Assembly (NCBI RefSeq): GCF_026191635.1
Contig: NZ_JAKRRW010000030.1
Coordinates: 1-56,033 of the forward strand
Source of the DNA: Photobacterium obscurum
GTDB lineage: Bacteria; Pseudomonadota; Gammaproteobacteria; Enterobacterales; Vibrionaceae
Direction of reading: 5' to 3'
Length of the DNA: 56,033 nucleotides
Shown here piece after piece: positions 16,817 to 25,297 of this stretch. The notes below the pieces were generated by a model. The model was not told the DNA's origin, searched no databases, and worked only from the letters and a program-made list of their open reading frames with translations. The position numbers and the translations under genes are program-made. Every line of letters starts with the position of its first letter. Position 1 is the first letter of the stretch.

Positions 16817-16879
16817 AAGAGATCCCTCACCGCATTAAAGTAAAAAAGCGGGGGTATGATAACAGCAGTCAGGGCGGAA

Positions 16880-16895
16880 AGGAAAACGTTTGCGT
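16880..16895. promoter_or_regulatory. PurR operator upstream of purMN
   Basis: The 16-base AGGAAAACGTTTGCGT matches 14 of 16 positions of the PurR consensus ACGCAAACGTTTGCGT and has an intact right half. It lies in the purM-upp divergent region, 64 bases from purM. PurR with hypoxanthine or guanine represses purMN in E. coli. A further half-site (GAGCAAACG) lies at 16,921-16,929, nearer upp. Confidence 0.75.
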
Positions 16896-16966
16896 CAATA
16901 ATTCTTGCTGAATATTTCCTGAGCAAACGATACCTATCCCTCTATCAGAGGCGTAATGGTCTAGTG

Positions 16967-16972
16967 TATAAT
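16967..16972 (+). promoter_or_regulatory. Probable -10 box of upp
   Basis: A perfect TATAAT lies 41 bases before the upp start. The corresponding -35 region (around 16,944) is poor, so the promoter may need an activator or be only moderately strong. Confidence 0.45.
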
Positions 16973-17012
16973 GATGCGATTTTTTTAAATTTTGTTTGCT
17001 TAGGAGTCAGAA

Positions 17013-17639
17013 ATGAAAGTCGTTGAGGTTAAACACCCACTGGTTAAACATAAGATCGGTCTTATGCGTGAAGGCGACATCAGCACTAAGCGCTTCCGTG
17101 AGTTGGCAACGGAAGTAGGTAGCCTGCTGACATATGAAGCGACTTCAGACTTCGAAACAGAAAAAGTTACCATTGAAGGCTGGAATGGTCCAGTTGAAAT
17201 TGACCAAGTCAAAGGTAAGAAAGTTACCGTTGTGCCAATTCTGCGTGCTGGCCTTGGTATGATGGACGGTGTTCTTGAGCATATGCCAAGTGCACGTATC
17301 AGCGTTGTGGGTATCTACCGTGACGAAGAAACGCTAGAGCCAGTTCCATACTTCAACAAACTGGCATCAAACATCGATGAGCGTATTGCTTTGGTTGTTG
17401 ACCCGATGCTGGCGACTGGTGGCTCAATGATCGCGACACTGGATCTGCTAAAAGAGCAGGGTTGTAAGCAATTTAAGGTATTGGTACTTGTTGCTGCACC
17501 GGAAGGTATTGAAGCCCTGGAAAAAGCACACCCAGATGTAGAGCTATACACAGCTGCTATCGATGAGAAACTAAATGACAAAGGCTACATCGTTCCAGGT
17601 CTGGGCGATGCTGGTGACAAGATCTTCGGTACGAAGTAA
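17013..17639 (+). CDS. upp: Uracil phosphoribosyltransferase
   Basis: The predicted enzyme has 208 residues and salvages uracil with PRPP to give UMP. It matches E. coli Upp throughout: MKVVEVKHPLVKHKIGLMR at the N-terminus, the VPILRAGLGM stretch, the PRPP-binding VDPMLATGGSM loop, and the C-terminal GYIVPGLGDAGDKIFGTK. TAGGAG lies 8 bases before the start. In E. coli it is followed by uraA in one operon; here it has its own terminator and uraA faces it from the other strand. Confidence 0.99.
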   Translation: MKVVEVKHPLVKHKIGLMREGDISTKRFRELATEVGSLLTYEATSDFETEKVTIEGWNGPVEIDQVKGKKVTVVPILRAGLGMMDGVLEHMPSARISVVGIYRDEETLEPVPYFNKLASNIDERIALVVDPMLATGGSMIATLDLLKEQGCKQFKVLVLVAAPEGIEALEKAHPDVELYTAAIDEKLNDKGYIVPGLGDAGDKIFGTK

Positions 17640-17657
17640 GTCATTCACCTTCTTGAT

Positions 17658-17688
17658 AAAAAGCCGGACTCAGTCCGGCTTTTTTATT
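17658..17688 (+). terminator. Terminator of upp
   Basis: A 9-bp stem (AAGCCGGAC with GTCCGGCTT) closes a 3-base loop and runs into TTTTTATT. Confidence 0.93.
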
Positions 17689-17710
17689 CCTGCATAAAAT
17701 AAAGTAGTGA

Positions 17711-17747
17711 AAAAAACGCCGAGGACTGGATGGTCCTCGGCGTTTTT
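17711..17747 (-). terminator. Terminator of uraA
   Basis: A stem of about 15 bp (17,712-17,726 with 17,733-17,747) has its T-run on the minus strand, opposite A17,711-17,716. It lies 28 bases after the uraA stop. Confidence 0.92.
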
Positions 17748-17774
17748 GGGGATCGCGACTTTTGATAGGTCTAA

Positions 17775-19025
17775 TTAGTTAGCTGTGTCTTCCATCTGAG
17801 CATTATCGACAACATGGTTCTCACCGAGGTCGTCAGGCAGGATCAGGTTCAGCAGGATGGCAACAATACCACATAGGCTGACGCCCTGTAGGCTGAATTC
17901 ACCGATGCCGAATGCCATACCGCCAATACCGAATACCAGCGTAACGGCAACAATGACCAGGTTACGGGCTTTGTGAAGGTCAACTTGGTTTTTGATAAGA
18001 GTATTGAGGCCGACGGTCGCGATAGAGCCGAACAGCAGGATCATGATCCCGCCCATCACTGGTACCGGGATGGTCTGTAGCATTGCACCAAGCTTACCAA
18101 CGAAAGCCAATACTAGCGCAGTGATCGCCCCCCAAGTCATAATGACAGGGTTAAATGCCTTGGTTAGCATGACGGCACCTGTTACCTCTGAGTAGGTGGT
18201 ATTAGGTGGCGCACCGAACATAGAAGCCGCAATGGTCGCTACCCCGTCACCGGCCATTGTACGGTGTAGGCCAGGCTTTTTCAGGTAGTCCTTACCAGTT
18301 ACGTTCGAGATTGCCAGCATATCCCCCACATGCTCGACCGCCGGAGCAATCGCAACAGGGATCATGAACAGAACCGCGTTGATATTGAACTCTGGGAATG
18401 TGAAGTTTGGTATAGCAAGCCAACTCGCTTGGGCAACCGGAGTGAAGTCGACAACACCAAAACCCAGGCTTACGGAATAACCAGCAACTATACCGCCCAT
18501 AATAGGAACTAGCTTCAGGAAGCCTTTGGCAAATACGCTCAGTGCAATCGTCACAAGCAGAGAGATGCTTGAAATCCAAAGTGCGGCATCACCATTAACC
18601 AACTGAACCGCACCATCCCCGGTTTTACCCAAAGCCATATTAACCGCGGCAGGCGCAAGGCCTAGGCCAATCACCATAATCACAGGGCCGACCACAACAG
18701 GAGGAAGCAGTTTGTGGATAATGCCCACACCACGTACCTTGATGACAGCCCCCATGCAGACATAAACGACACCCGCCATCATTAGACCACCCATAGTGGC
18801 AGCAATGCCCCAGGTTTGGACGCCGTACATGATTGGAGCAATAAAGGCGAATGAGGAAGCGAGGAAGATAGGAACGGAACGTTTGGTGATGACTTGAAAG
18901 AGGAGAGTACCAATACCTGCTCCGAAGAGCGCAACGCTAGGATCTAGCCCTGTCAGTAAAGGAACCAGAACCAACGCACCAAATGCGACGAATAGCATCT
19001 GTGCGCCTTGCAGTACCTGCATCAT
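17775..19025 (-). CDS. uraA: Uracil permease
   Basis: The predicted protein has 416 residues and about 14 membrane segments, the NCS2/nucleobase-ascorbate transporter layout. It imports uracil with protons. Typical motifs include GAQMLFVAFGALVLVPLLTG, ASSFAFIAP, the conserved AVEHVGDMLAIS (the Glu of the binding site) and GAPPNTTYSEVTGAV. It works with upp, which traps the imported uracil as UMP. Unlike E. coli it is convergent with upp rather than downstream in the same transcript. The hda gene that lies next to uraA in E. coli is absent here. Confidence 0.97.
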   Translation of the reverse strand: MMQVLQGAQMLFVAFGALVLVPLLTGLDPSVALFGAGIGTLLFQVITKRSVPIFLASSFAFIAPIMYGVQTWGIAATMGGLMMAGVVYVCMGAVIKVRGVGIIHKLLPPVVVGPVIMVIGLGLAPAAVNMALGKTGDGAVQLVNGDAALWISSISLLVTIALSVFAKGFLKLVPIMGGIVAGYSVSLGFGVVDFTPVAQASWLAIPNFTFPEFNINAVLFMIPVAIAPAVEHVGDMLAISNVTGKDYLKKPGLHRTMAGDGVATIAASMFGAPPNTTYSEVTGAVMLTKAFNPVIMTWGAITALVLAFVGKLGAMLQTIPVPVMGGIMILLFGSIATVGLNTLIKNQVDLHKARNLVIVAVTLVFGIGGMAFGIGEFSLQGVSLCGIVAILLNLILPDDLGENHVVDNAQMEDTAN

Positions 19026-19333
19026 TATTGTATTCCACCCTGTCTGAAAAAAAATCGCGCAATCCTAGCATGGATGTAATCGGTTGCCTAACTCGATTCT
19101 GTTGAAAAACAAATTTGCAATAAATTGGTTTGTTTTTTGTGATCTGTATCGATTTATTTTGTAACGCTTACATTTTTGGGCTTCTCTCGAAAGGAGGGAT
19201 AGAGAAAGCGCGGCCAACCTTGTGGTAAGGAAGCAATAGTTAAATGGACAAATTTCAGATAGTCTGGATTTTTGTGGCAGTAGCTGTTGCCGATACTGGC
19301 TTGATCATTTTATGATCGGGCATTAACTAAGTG
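19026..19333. other. Divergent control region of uraA and the DUF2066 gene
   Basis: These 308 bases hold the two promoters, which I cannot place exactly. On the plus strand an imperfect hairpin surrounds GAAAGGAGGGA (about 19,181-19,210). A 23-codon hydrophobic frame follows (19,244-19,315). A weak stem (TTGATCAT with ATGATCGG) lies at 19,301-19,319. The region could encode a leader peptide or untranslated leader. Confidence 0.35.
19244..19315 (+). CDS. Possible 23-residue hydrophobic peptide
   Basis: An ATG-to-TGA frame encodes two charged residues near the start and then a nearly continuous hydrophobic run (VWIFVAVAVAD, then TGLIIL). AAGGA lies about 11 bases upstream, longer than ideal. 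It could be a single-span membrane peptide, a leader peptide, or chance. It ends 18 bases before the DUF2066 gene. Confidence 0.25.
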   Translation: MDKFQIVWIFVAVAVADTGLIIL

Positions 19334-20575
19334 ATGAATGAGTTTTCTATGTTGCGTTTTGCTCTACTAATTTTTGCTTTATTAGCTTTGCCGCTAAAAG
19401 CTGCAACCGTAACCAACTTGTATCAGGCACAGGTGGTACTGCCAGATACGGATAAACAGTCGGAAAAAAAAGCCCGAGAGGAAGCGCTTGAGCAGGTATT
19501 GATTAAAGTATCGGGTCAGAGCGCGATTACTCAAAATGAAGTTATACGTAAGGCTGTGGCGAATAACAGCCCGTACATCAGCCAGTTTGGCTACGGTAGC
19601 CTGGATGGACAGCAGACGCTGGAGCTCACCTTTGACCGTGCGAGGATTCGCAATCTATTGACTCAGGCTAGCTCCACCTTATGGGGGGAGCAGCGTCCGA
19701 ACGTACTGGTGTGGATGGTGAATGAAGCCAACCGAAGCCGTGATATTGTCTGGGATCAGTCCGGTAATGCCTTTGACCCGCAGCTAAAGAGTGCTGCAGA
19801 CTCCCGTGGGGTGCCGGTATTAATGCCTATTGGTGATTTTGAAGATGTCACGGCAATAAATATTCCGGATTTGTGGGGTGGATTTGTTCAGCCGATTGCA
19901 AGTGCCAGTGCACGTTATCAGCCTGATGCCATTCTTGTGGTACGGGTTCGCCAACAGGCAGATGAAACTGTCCAGCTGGGTTGGCAGTTATTTGCGGATA
20001 AACCAGAGTATCTGACCACCTCCCGAACCGCACCTGCGGAAGGCCGCTCTGCTGGGGGATCTGCCCAGGCGCTCACTGATATGATGAACCAGGTTGCTGA
20101 TTTTCTTGCCGAAAAATATGCCGTGCAGTTAGGCGGTGCCAGTGAAGGTCATTTTGCTATCCAGGTTGACAACATCCAGTCGACAGAAGATTTCTTTGCT
20201 CTTGAGCGAATGCTGACCAACATGACGTCGGTTGCTTCTGCTAATGCGAGTAAGCTACAGGGCAATAAAGTGTTTTTTGGTATCAACTTGCTAAGCTCTG
20301 AATCGGCTTTTAAACGTGAATTGGGCCAGGATCGCCGTCTGTCGCAGAATACTGTTACCGATTATTCTGTTTTGGCTTCTGCTGACAGTGGTGCGGTGAA
20401 TGAGGGGCTGTATCAGGCTGAAGGACAGGAAATGACGACTGAGCAAGTTTCTGGACAGGTTCCTGAACAGGCTCCGGAGCAGCTGTCAGGGCTGCAGGAA
20501 CAGCAGGCCGTCGATGTGAGCGCAACTATCGAACCGGCCCAGAGCCAAAGCAACCAGTATAGCTGGCATCCTTAA
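19334..20575 (+). CDS. DUF2066 domain-containing exported protein
   Basis: The predicted protein has 413 residues. A signal peptide (hydrophobic about 8-21, cleavage near LKAA) precedes a DUF2066 domain, recognisable by LYQAQVVLPD, the SEKKAREEALEQVLIKVSG helix, the FDRARIRNLL segment and the NVLVWMVNE strand. The last 70 residues are rich in Gln, Glu, Ser and Pro and look unstructured. Function is unknown. Starts GTG 19,331, ATG 19,334 and ATG 19,349 are all possible; no strong ribosome site separates them. In E. coli the equivalent place next to uraA holds hda, which is not seen here. Confidence 0.85.
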   Translation: MNEFSMLRFALLIFALLALPLKAATVTNLYQAQVVLPDTDKQSEKKAREEALEQVLIKVSGQSAITQNEVIRKAVANNSPYISQFGYGSLDGQQTLELTFDRARIRNLLTQASSTLWGEQRPNVLVWMVNEANRSRDIVWDQSGNAFDPQLKSAADSRGVPVLMPIGDFEDVTAINIPDLWGGFVQPIASASARYQPDAILVVRVRQQADETVQLGWQLFADKPEYLTTSRTAPAEGRSAGGSAQALTDMMNQVADFLAEKYAVQLGGASEGHFAIQVDNIQSTEDFFALERMLTNMTSVASANASKLQGNKVFFGINLLSSESAFKRELGQDRRLSQNTVTDYSVLASADSGAVNEGLYQAEGQEMTTEQVSGQVPEQAPEQLSGLQEQQAVDVSATIEPAQSQSNQYSWHP

Positions 20576-20604
20576 TCACTTTGGTAACAGCTGGATATTG
20601 AGAG

Positions 20605-20634
20605 AATGCGGTGGATCCCTCCACCGCATTTTTT
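20605..20634 (+). terminator. Terminator of DUF2066 gene
   Basis: A perfect 10-bp stem (AATGCGGTGG with CCACCGCATT) closes a 6-base loop and is followed by TTTT. Confidence 0.93.
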
Positions 20635-20644
20635 GTTTACTTCA

Positions 20645-21091
20645 CTATTTCCCGCCTTTCTCTTTCCTGTCTTTCTCGTGTGCTTCCCTTTCTTCTTTCT
20701 CGACCTGAGACAGCTTTTTCAGCTTGATACCTAATTCTCTGCCTCTTTTTCGAGCAAAGAGAATATTGGCGACAAATGCGCTGGATGCCAATCCCAGTTC
20801 AACCAACGCCAATAGACGCTCACCGCCATCAACCCAGAGGATGGTTAGGGCGTGAAGGAAGTAGAACATCAGAATGAAGTTAGCCCATGCATGGGTATAA
20901 GGTTTAGCTTCGAGGATCCCTTTTAACGGTAATAGCATGGGTAAAACCCACATCCCGGCGACCACAAGATTATTGAGGTGAGGGTGAGGGGAAAGGGTGC
21001 TTTGCCATAAGCCAACCCAAAAAATTAAAGATAGGTTGGCAATTAATGCGGAGTAACGAAGATTCTGAGTCGACTTACTCATCTCTGTCAT
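20645..21091 (-). CDS. DUF2069 family membrane protein
   Basis: The predicted protein has 148 residues with four membrane segments (about 12-32, 42-58, 68-86 and 95-115) and a strongly charged C-terminal tail rich in Lys and Glu. This is the DUF2069 layout; function is unknown. The ATG at 21,091 follows AAGGA at 7 bases; a second ATG lies three codons later. It lies 70 bases after the WrbA-like gene and is probably the last gene of the bepA-side minus-strand group. Confidence 0.85.
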   Translation of the reverse strand: MTEMSKSTQNLRYSALIANLSLIFWVGLWQSTLSPHPHLNNLVVAGMWVLPMLLPLKGILEAKPYTHAWANFILMFYFLHALTILWVDGGERLLALVELGLASSAFVANILFARKRGRELGIKLKKLSQVEKEEREAHEKDRKEKGGK

Positions 21092-21161
21092 ATGGTTATC
21101 CTTACCTGATTACCCGTTTAACTAAATGTCTTATCCCTGTTGCTGGAGGCTACCTAGCCAC

Positions 21162-21767
21162 TCACCGAAGGCCATCGCTACTCTTTAATGAAAGCTTTAT
21201 CGCTGTTTCAGCCAGTCGTTTTCCTAATGCCTGAGCCAGTGCCGCCTCATCACTATCTAGCTGTTTATGCTGGCCTTGATTTAAGTGCGAGGCCCCGTAT
21301 GGGGTACCGCCCGAGCGGGTGGTATGCAGCAGGGGTTCAGAATATGGCAGGCCGACAATCAGCATGCCGTGGTGCAATAGGGGCAACATCATTGACTGCA
21401 GGGTGGTTTCCTGGCCGCCGTGCATGGAAGATGAAGAGGTAAATACGCAAGCCGGCTTGCCGATCAGGGTACCGGAGAGCCATTGGGCGCTGGTACTGTC
21501 GATAAAGTGCTTCAGCGGGGCGGCCATATTGCCAAACCGAACCGGGCTGCCCATTGCTAATCCGCAGCAACTTTTCAGATCCTCATGGGTCACGCAGGGA
21601 TCACTACCGGCAGGCAGTTCGGCCTGCTCCCCCTGGTGGCCGATATCCGCCACCGTTCGGAGCAAGGCTTCGCAGCCAGTAACTTGTGCGATCCCGCGGG
21701 CAATATGCCTTGCAAGCTGGCGGGTATTACCGTGACGGCTGTAGTAGAGCACCAGGAGTTTATGCAT
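21162..21767 (-). CDS. WrbA-type NAD(P)H:quinone oxidoreductase
   Basis: The predicted protein has 201 residues and a flavodoxin-like fold. The FMN phosphate loop YYSRHGNTRQLA is at the N-terminus, followed by GSPVRFGNMAAPLKHFID and the late TSSSSMHGGQETT and GTPYGAS segments of the WrbA family, which reduce quinones by two electrons. It overlaps the arsC stop by 1 base (TAATG) and so is translationally coupled to it. WrbA proper has about 198 residues. I leave the symbol blank because several paralogues exist. Confidence 0.9.
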   Translation of the reverse strand: MHKLLVLYYSRHGNTRQLARHIARGIAQVTGCEALLRTVADIGHQGEQAELPAGSDPCVTHEDLKSCCGLAMGSPVRFGNMAAPLKHFIDSTSAQWLSGTLIGKPACVFTSSSSMHGGQETTLQSMMLPLLHHGMLIVGLPYSEPLLHTTRSGGTPYGASHLNQGQHKQLDSDEAALAQALGKRLAETAIKLSLKSSDGLR

Positions 21768-22117
21768 TACAGGATATCCAGCACTTGCTCCGGTGGACGG
21801 CCCATAGCGGCCTTGTCATCCTTCACCACGATTGGGCGCTCGATCAGCTTAGGGTTGGCGGCCATTGCCTCAAACAACTGTTGCTCGGTAACAGCCTCAT
21901 CGCCTAGTGCCAGTTCTTTGTAGAGGGTTTCTTTGGTACGCATCATCTGGCGGGCAGAGCTATAACCAAGTTGGCTTAACAGGGTTTTAAGCTGTTCGAT
22001 ATTCGGTGTTTGCTCGAGGTATTTAATCACGTCTGGGGTGATCCCTTTTTCTTCAAGTAGAGCCAGGGTCTGGCGGCTTTTTGAACAGCGAGGGTTGTGA
22101 TAGATAGTAACTGACAT
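21767..22117 (-). CDS. ArsC/YfgD-family glutaredoxin-dependent arsenate reductase
   Basis: The predicted protein has 116 residues. It has a thioredoxin-like fold with the active-site NPRCSKSRQTL (Cys12) and the later IERPIVV and GRPPE motifs that mark the ArsC family. It reduces arsenate with glutathione/glutaredoxin, or acts on another thiol substrate. The position next to bepA matches E. coli yfgD, a non-operonic paralogue, so an arsenic role is not certain. The start at 22,117 has GGAGA upstream; a frame from 22,144 is longer. Confidence 0.92.
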   Translation of the reverse strand: MSVTIYHNPRCSKSRQTLALLEEKGITPDVIKYLEQTPNIEQLKTLLSQLGYSSARQMMRTKETLYKELALGDEAVTEQQLFEAMAANPKLIERPIVVKDDKAAMGRPPEQVLDIL

Positions 22118-22251
22118 GGTTTCTCCAAATAATGTTATGCCCATTTCCTCTTGCCTGGGTGAGCTGCCAGGTTAAAAAATGGGGGGATAAATGTTGCAGT
22201 CCTATTGTAGAGGAACTGCAACCTGGAAGAAAAGGAAAGTCAGTAACTGAA

Positions 22252-23706
22252 TCAGAGATTTGCGAAGCGGGCGCGAGCAAGGCGCAGCTGGTCAATCCGG
22301 GCATCGTAACGTGCCTGATCCAGTGAATCTACCTCGACCAGTTGGCTGGCCTGGATGTAATGCTGGATGGCTTTGTCCCATAACCCACGTAATGCCATTA
22401 GCTCGGCACGGGCTGCCAGCTCGGCATCACGACGACCAATATCGGCATAAGCCTGAGCCAGCAAATGCCAGCCGTTGGTATCATTTTGATTATCATAGGT
22501 GTAGCGCGTTAGGATTGAGATACTCTCTTCATTACGGCCTGCCTCCTGAAGGGCATGCGCAAGGTTCAAGCGAAGCACCTTATGGTTAGGGTTGGCGGTT
22601 AAAGCCTGTTCAAGGCGTTTGATGGCCTTGTCATAATTTTTTTCATACAGATCCAGATCGGTGGCTGAATCGATATAGAAGCGGTTTTTCGGTTCAGCTA
22701 CTAGCAACGGATCCAGCAGTTCATGGGCTTGCTGGTATTTACCGGAGTCAATGAAAACCAGTGCTTTACCGTAATTGAGAGCACTTTTTTGGCTGGCATT
22801 GGCTTTTTTGAGTTGGCGATTGAACCAGTCTAGTGCTGCTTCGCTTTCGATACCGGCATAACGGGCAATAATGCGAGCTCGAGCTAATTGATAGCGTTCA
22901 GAGGTGTTTACCCGTTTGGCAGGAAACTGGTTGGCGCGGTTGCGGGTATCTGCAATGCGTGATTCCGGCAAGGGGTGGGTCAGCAGCATCGCGGGTGGCG
23001 TGCTGGCATAGCGGTACTGATCAGCAAGGCGGCCGAAGAAGCGCGGCATGGCCTGAACTTCGAAGCCGGACTTGGCCAGGGTAGCGATACCGATGCGGTC
23101 TGCTTCTTTCTCGTTGCTGCGGGTGTAGTTGATCTGACCTTGTGCTGATGCCGCGGTGGTGGCATGGATTGCTGCCATGCCAGCCTCTGGAGAGGCAATC
23201 GCCAGCATTAACGAGCCGATCAGAGCCGCCATGGTCGCGGGTGATTTCTTGGCTTGATCTTCCATACTCCGCGCCAGGTGGCGCTGGGTGATGTGGGCGA
23301 TTTCGTGAGCGACAACCGAGGCGAGTTCACTTTCTGTTTTAGCGTGTAAAAACAACCCGCTGTGAATAGCTACATGACCGCCAAAGAAAGCAAATGCATT
23401 GATTTCACGGTTTTGGATCATGAAAAAGTTAAATGGGGTGCGAACATCCTCAGCATTGGCCACCAGTCGGTGACCAAGATCCTGGACATACTCCGATAGC
23501 AGCGGATCGCTAATCACAGGCATACTGGCACGCAGCATCCGCATATAAGCATCGCCGTATTCCATTTCCTTTTCAATCGTCAATGTTGACGCTGCCGTGG
23601 TCCCTATTTCTGGCAGGGTGTTGAAGTTATCAGCCTGAGTGGTAAAGCTCGAACCTAATAAGGCACTGATTAAGAGATAGGTTGGCGCTTTAGCAAATCG
23701 AAACAT
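22252..23706 (-). CDS. bepA: Beta-barrel assembly-enhancing protease BepA
   Basis: The predicted periplasmic metalloprotease has 484 residues (E. coli 487). A signal peptide precedes an M48 domain with the zinc motif HEIAHITQRH and the third ligand in the SNEKEADRIG segment. TPR repeats (about 310-480) follow, for contact with the BAM complex. It degrades stalled outer-membrane proteins and helps LptD mature. The start at 23,706 opens the signal peptide; an in-frame ATG at 23,730 is an alternative. It lies beside the ArsC-type gene as yfgC-yfgD in E. coli. Confidence 0.96.
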   Translation of the reverse strand: MFRFAKAPTYLLISALLGSSFTTQADNFNTLPEIGTTAASTLTIEKEMEYGDAYMRMLRASMPVISDPLLSEYVQDLGHRLVANAEDVRTPFNFFMIQNREINAFAFFGGHVAIHSGLFLHAKTESELASVVAHEIAHITQRHLARSMEDQAKKSPATMAALIGSLMLAIASPEAGMAAIHATTAASAQGQINYTRSNEKEADRIGIATLAKSGFEVQAMPRFFGRLADQYRYASTPPAMLLTHPLPESRIADTRNRANQFPAKRVNTSERYQLARARIIARYAGIESEAALDWFNRQLKKANASQKSALNYGKALVFIDSGKYQQAHELLDPLLVAEPKNRFYIDSATDLDLYEKNYDKAIKRLEQALTANPNHKVLRLNLAHALQEAGRNEESISILTRYTYDNQNDTNGWHLLAQAYADIGRRDAELAARAELMALRGLWDKAIQHYIQASQLVEVDSLDQARYDARIDQLRLARARFANL

Positions 23707-23866
23707 GTTAATAATACAACCGCCTTTCAAATATTCGTTTTTGTCCTGTTTGAACCTGCCTGATTAGCTAAATCATTGCTGAACAGGTATAACATACAGA
23801 GAGTAAGACAACGAAACCAATAACTGGTTTCTTTTTTGTCGCACCGATGTCCTTTACAATACTCTG

Positions 23867-24121
23867 ATGGATACTAACTGTCAGCATACCGGAATGGAAA
23901 TCACATCGCTAAATTTGACTTCAGAACGTTGCCCCATGGCACTTTTATTGGCCAAACGAGCGACCAGAGAGCTCGGTTTCGGTCAGTATCTGAGAATTCA
24001 TATCTCTGATGCCGGTGCCCGACAAGATATTCCCCGCTACCTGTTAAACAATGGGTTTAATATTGAAGAGCAGGCTGATAGTCAGCTTGAGCTCGTAATT
24101 ACCGTGACCAAAAGGCAGTAA
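23867..24121 (+). CDS. TusA-family sulfur-relay-like protein
   Basis: The predicted protein has 84 residues and a SirA/TusA-like fold. The conserved Cys-Pro pair is in SERCPMALLLAKRA, where TusA carries its persulfide Cys. The following alternation of strand and helix fits the family. It is not the tRNA-thiolation TusA itself by sequence alone. ATG 23,867 is given; ATG 23,894 (MEITSL) is equally possible because neither has a clear ribosome site. Seven bases separate it from perM, so the two form an operon, divergent from bepA. Confidence 0.85.
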   Translation: MDTNCQHTGMEITSLNLTSERCPMALLLAKRATRELGFGQYLRIHISDAGARQDIPRYLLNNGFNIEEQADSQLELVITVTKRQ

Positions 24122-24128
24122 AGATTTT

Positions 24129-25205
24129 ATGCTGGACATGCTAAATCGCTGGTATCAGCGAAGATTTTCAGACCCTCATGCCGTGAGCCTTGTTGCCATC
24201 CTGTTAGTCGGCTTCTTGACCATTTACTTTTTTGGCAACCTGATCGCACCGCTGCTGGTAGCGATTGTCCTGGCATACCTACTGGAGTGGCCGGTGATGA
24301 GGCTGACCAAGCTAGGGCTGCCGCGTTCAATATCGGTGATGCTGGTGCTGTTGCTCTTTGTCGGATTGATGGTTATGGCGGTCTTTGGCCTGGTACCGAC
24401 TATCTGGCACCAGATCGGGAACCTGATTGCCGATGTACCGAATATGTTTAATGGCTTGCAGCAGTTTGTCTCCAGCCTGCCGGAACGTTATCCCGACTTT
24501 GTTCAGCCACATCAGGTTGGCACCTTTATGAATACCCTACGGGAGAATGTGCTGGGGATGGGAGAAAGTGTGGTCAAAGGATCTCTGGCGTCGCTGGTAA
24601 GCCTGGCAACACTGGGCGTGTACTTGATCCTGGTGCCTTTATTGGTGTTCTTCCTGCTCAAGGATAAAGAGGAAATGCTGGCGACCCTGAGTGGCCTGAT
24701 GCCAAAGAACCGTCGTCTGACCAGCAAAGTCGGCGTTGAGATGAATCAGCAGATTTCAAATTATATTCGTGGCAAGGTTACTGAGATCTTCATTGTCGGT
24801 ATTGTTAGCTATATTACCTTTGCGGTGATGGATTTGCGCTATGCCGTATTGCTCGGGGTACTGGTGGGCTTCTCGGTTCTGATCCCGTATATCGGGGCGG
24901 CGGCGGTGACTCTGCCGGTGGCGATGGTCGGTCTGTTCCAGTGGGGGATCAGCCCTGATTTCTGGTGGCTGCTGGTTGCATACGGCATTATCCAGGCTCT
25001 GGACGGTAACGTATTGGTTCCGATCCTGTTCTCTGAGGCCGTTAATCTTCATCCGGTAGCAATCATTGTTGCGGTGCTGGTATTCGGTGGCCTATGGGGA
25101 TTCTGGGGCGTGTTCTTTGCTATTCCATTGGCTACTCTGGTTAAGGCCGTTTGGAATGCCTTACCATCCAGCGGACCTGATGATGAAGAGCAAATTACAG
25201 AGTAA
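24129..25205 (+). CDS. perM: PerM, AI-2E-family transporter
   Basis: The predicted inner-membrane protein has 358 residues and about eight membrane segments with the AI-2E-family layout: a pair of helices near the N-terminus, a long extramembrane stretch (about 85-150), then helices with the LLVFFLLKD, SVLIPYIGA, and FGGLWGFWGVFFAIPLATL signatures. The substrate is unknown; some family members export AI-2, others act as Na+/H+ antiporters. It lies next to bepA, as perM (yfgO) in E. coli. On the far side lies the feo locus, where E. coli has hyf. Confidence 0.93.
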   Translation: MLDMLNRWYQRRFSDPHAVSLVAILLVGFLTIYFFGNLIAPLLVAIVLAYLLEWPVMRLTKLGLPRSISVMLVLLLFVGLMVMAVFGLVPTIWHQIGNLIADVPNMFNGLQQFVSSLPERYPDFVQPHQVGTFMNTLRENVLGMGESVVKGSLASLVSLATLGVYLILVPLLVFFLLKDKEEMLATLSGLMPKNRRLTSKVGVEMNQQISNYIRGKVTEIFIVGIVSYITFAVMDLRYAVLLGVLVGFSVLIPYIGAAAVTLPVAMVGLFQWGISPDFWWLLVAYGIIQALDGNVLVPILFSEAVNLHPVAIIVAVLVFGGLWGFWGVFFAIPLATLVKAVWNALPSSGPDDEEQITE

Positions 25206-25232
25206 TCAATCAGGCTTTTAAGCTTTTTGAAA

Positions 25233-25265
25233 AAATGCCAGTCGGTTAGTCGACTGGCATTTTTT
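25233..25265. terminator. Bidirectional terminator between perM and the feo operon
   Basis: A 12-bp stem (AAATGCCAGTCG with CGACTGGCATTT) closes a 6-base loop. T-runs exist on both strands (TTTTTG forward, A-rich 25,229-25,235 giving T on the reverse). Confidence 0.92.
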
Positions 25266-25297
25266 GTTTCAGGTATTACGTTGCTAGGGTCTGTTGA

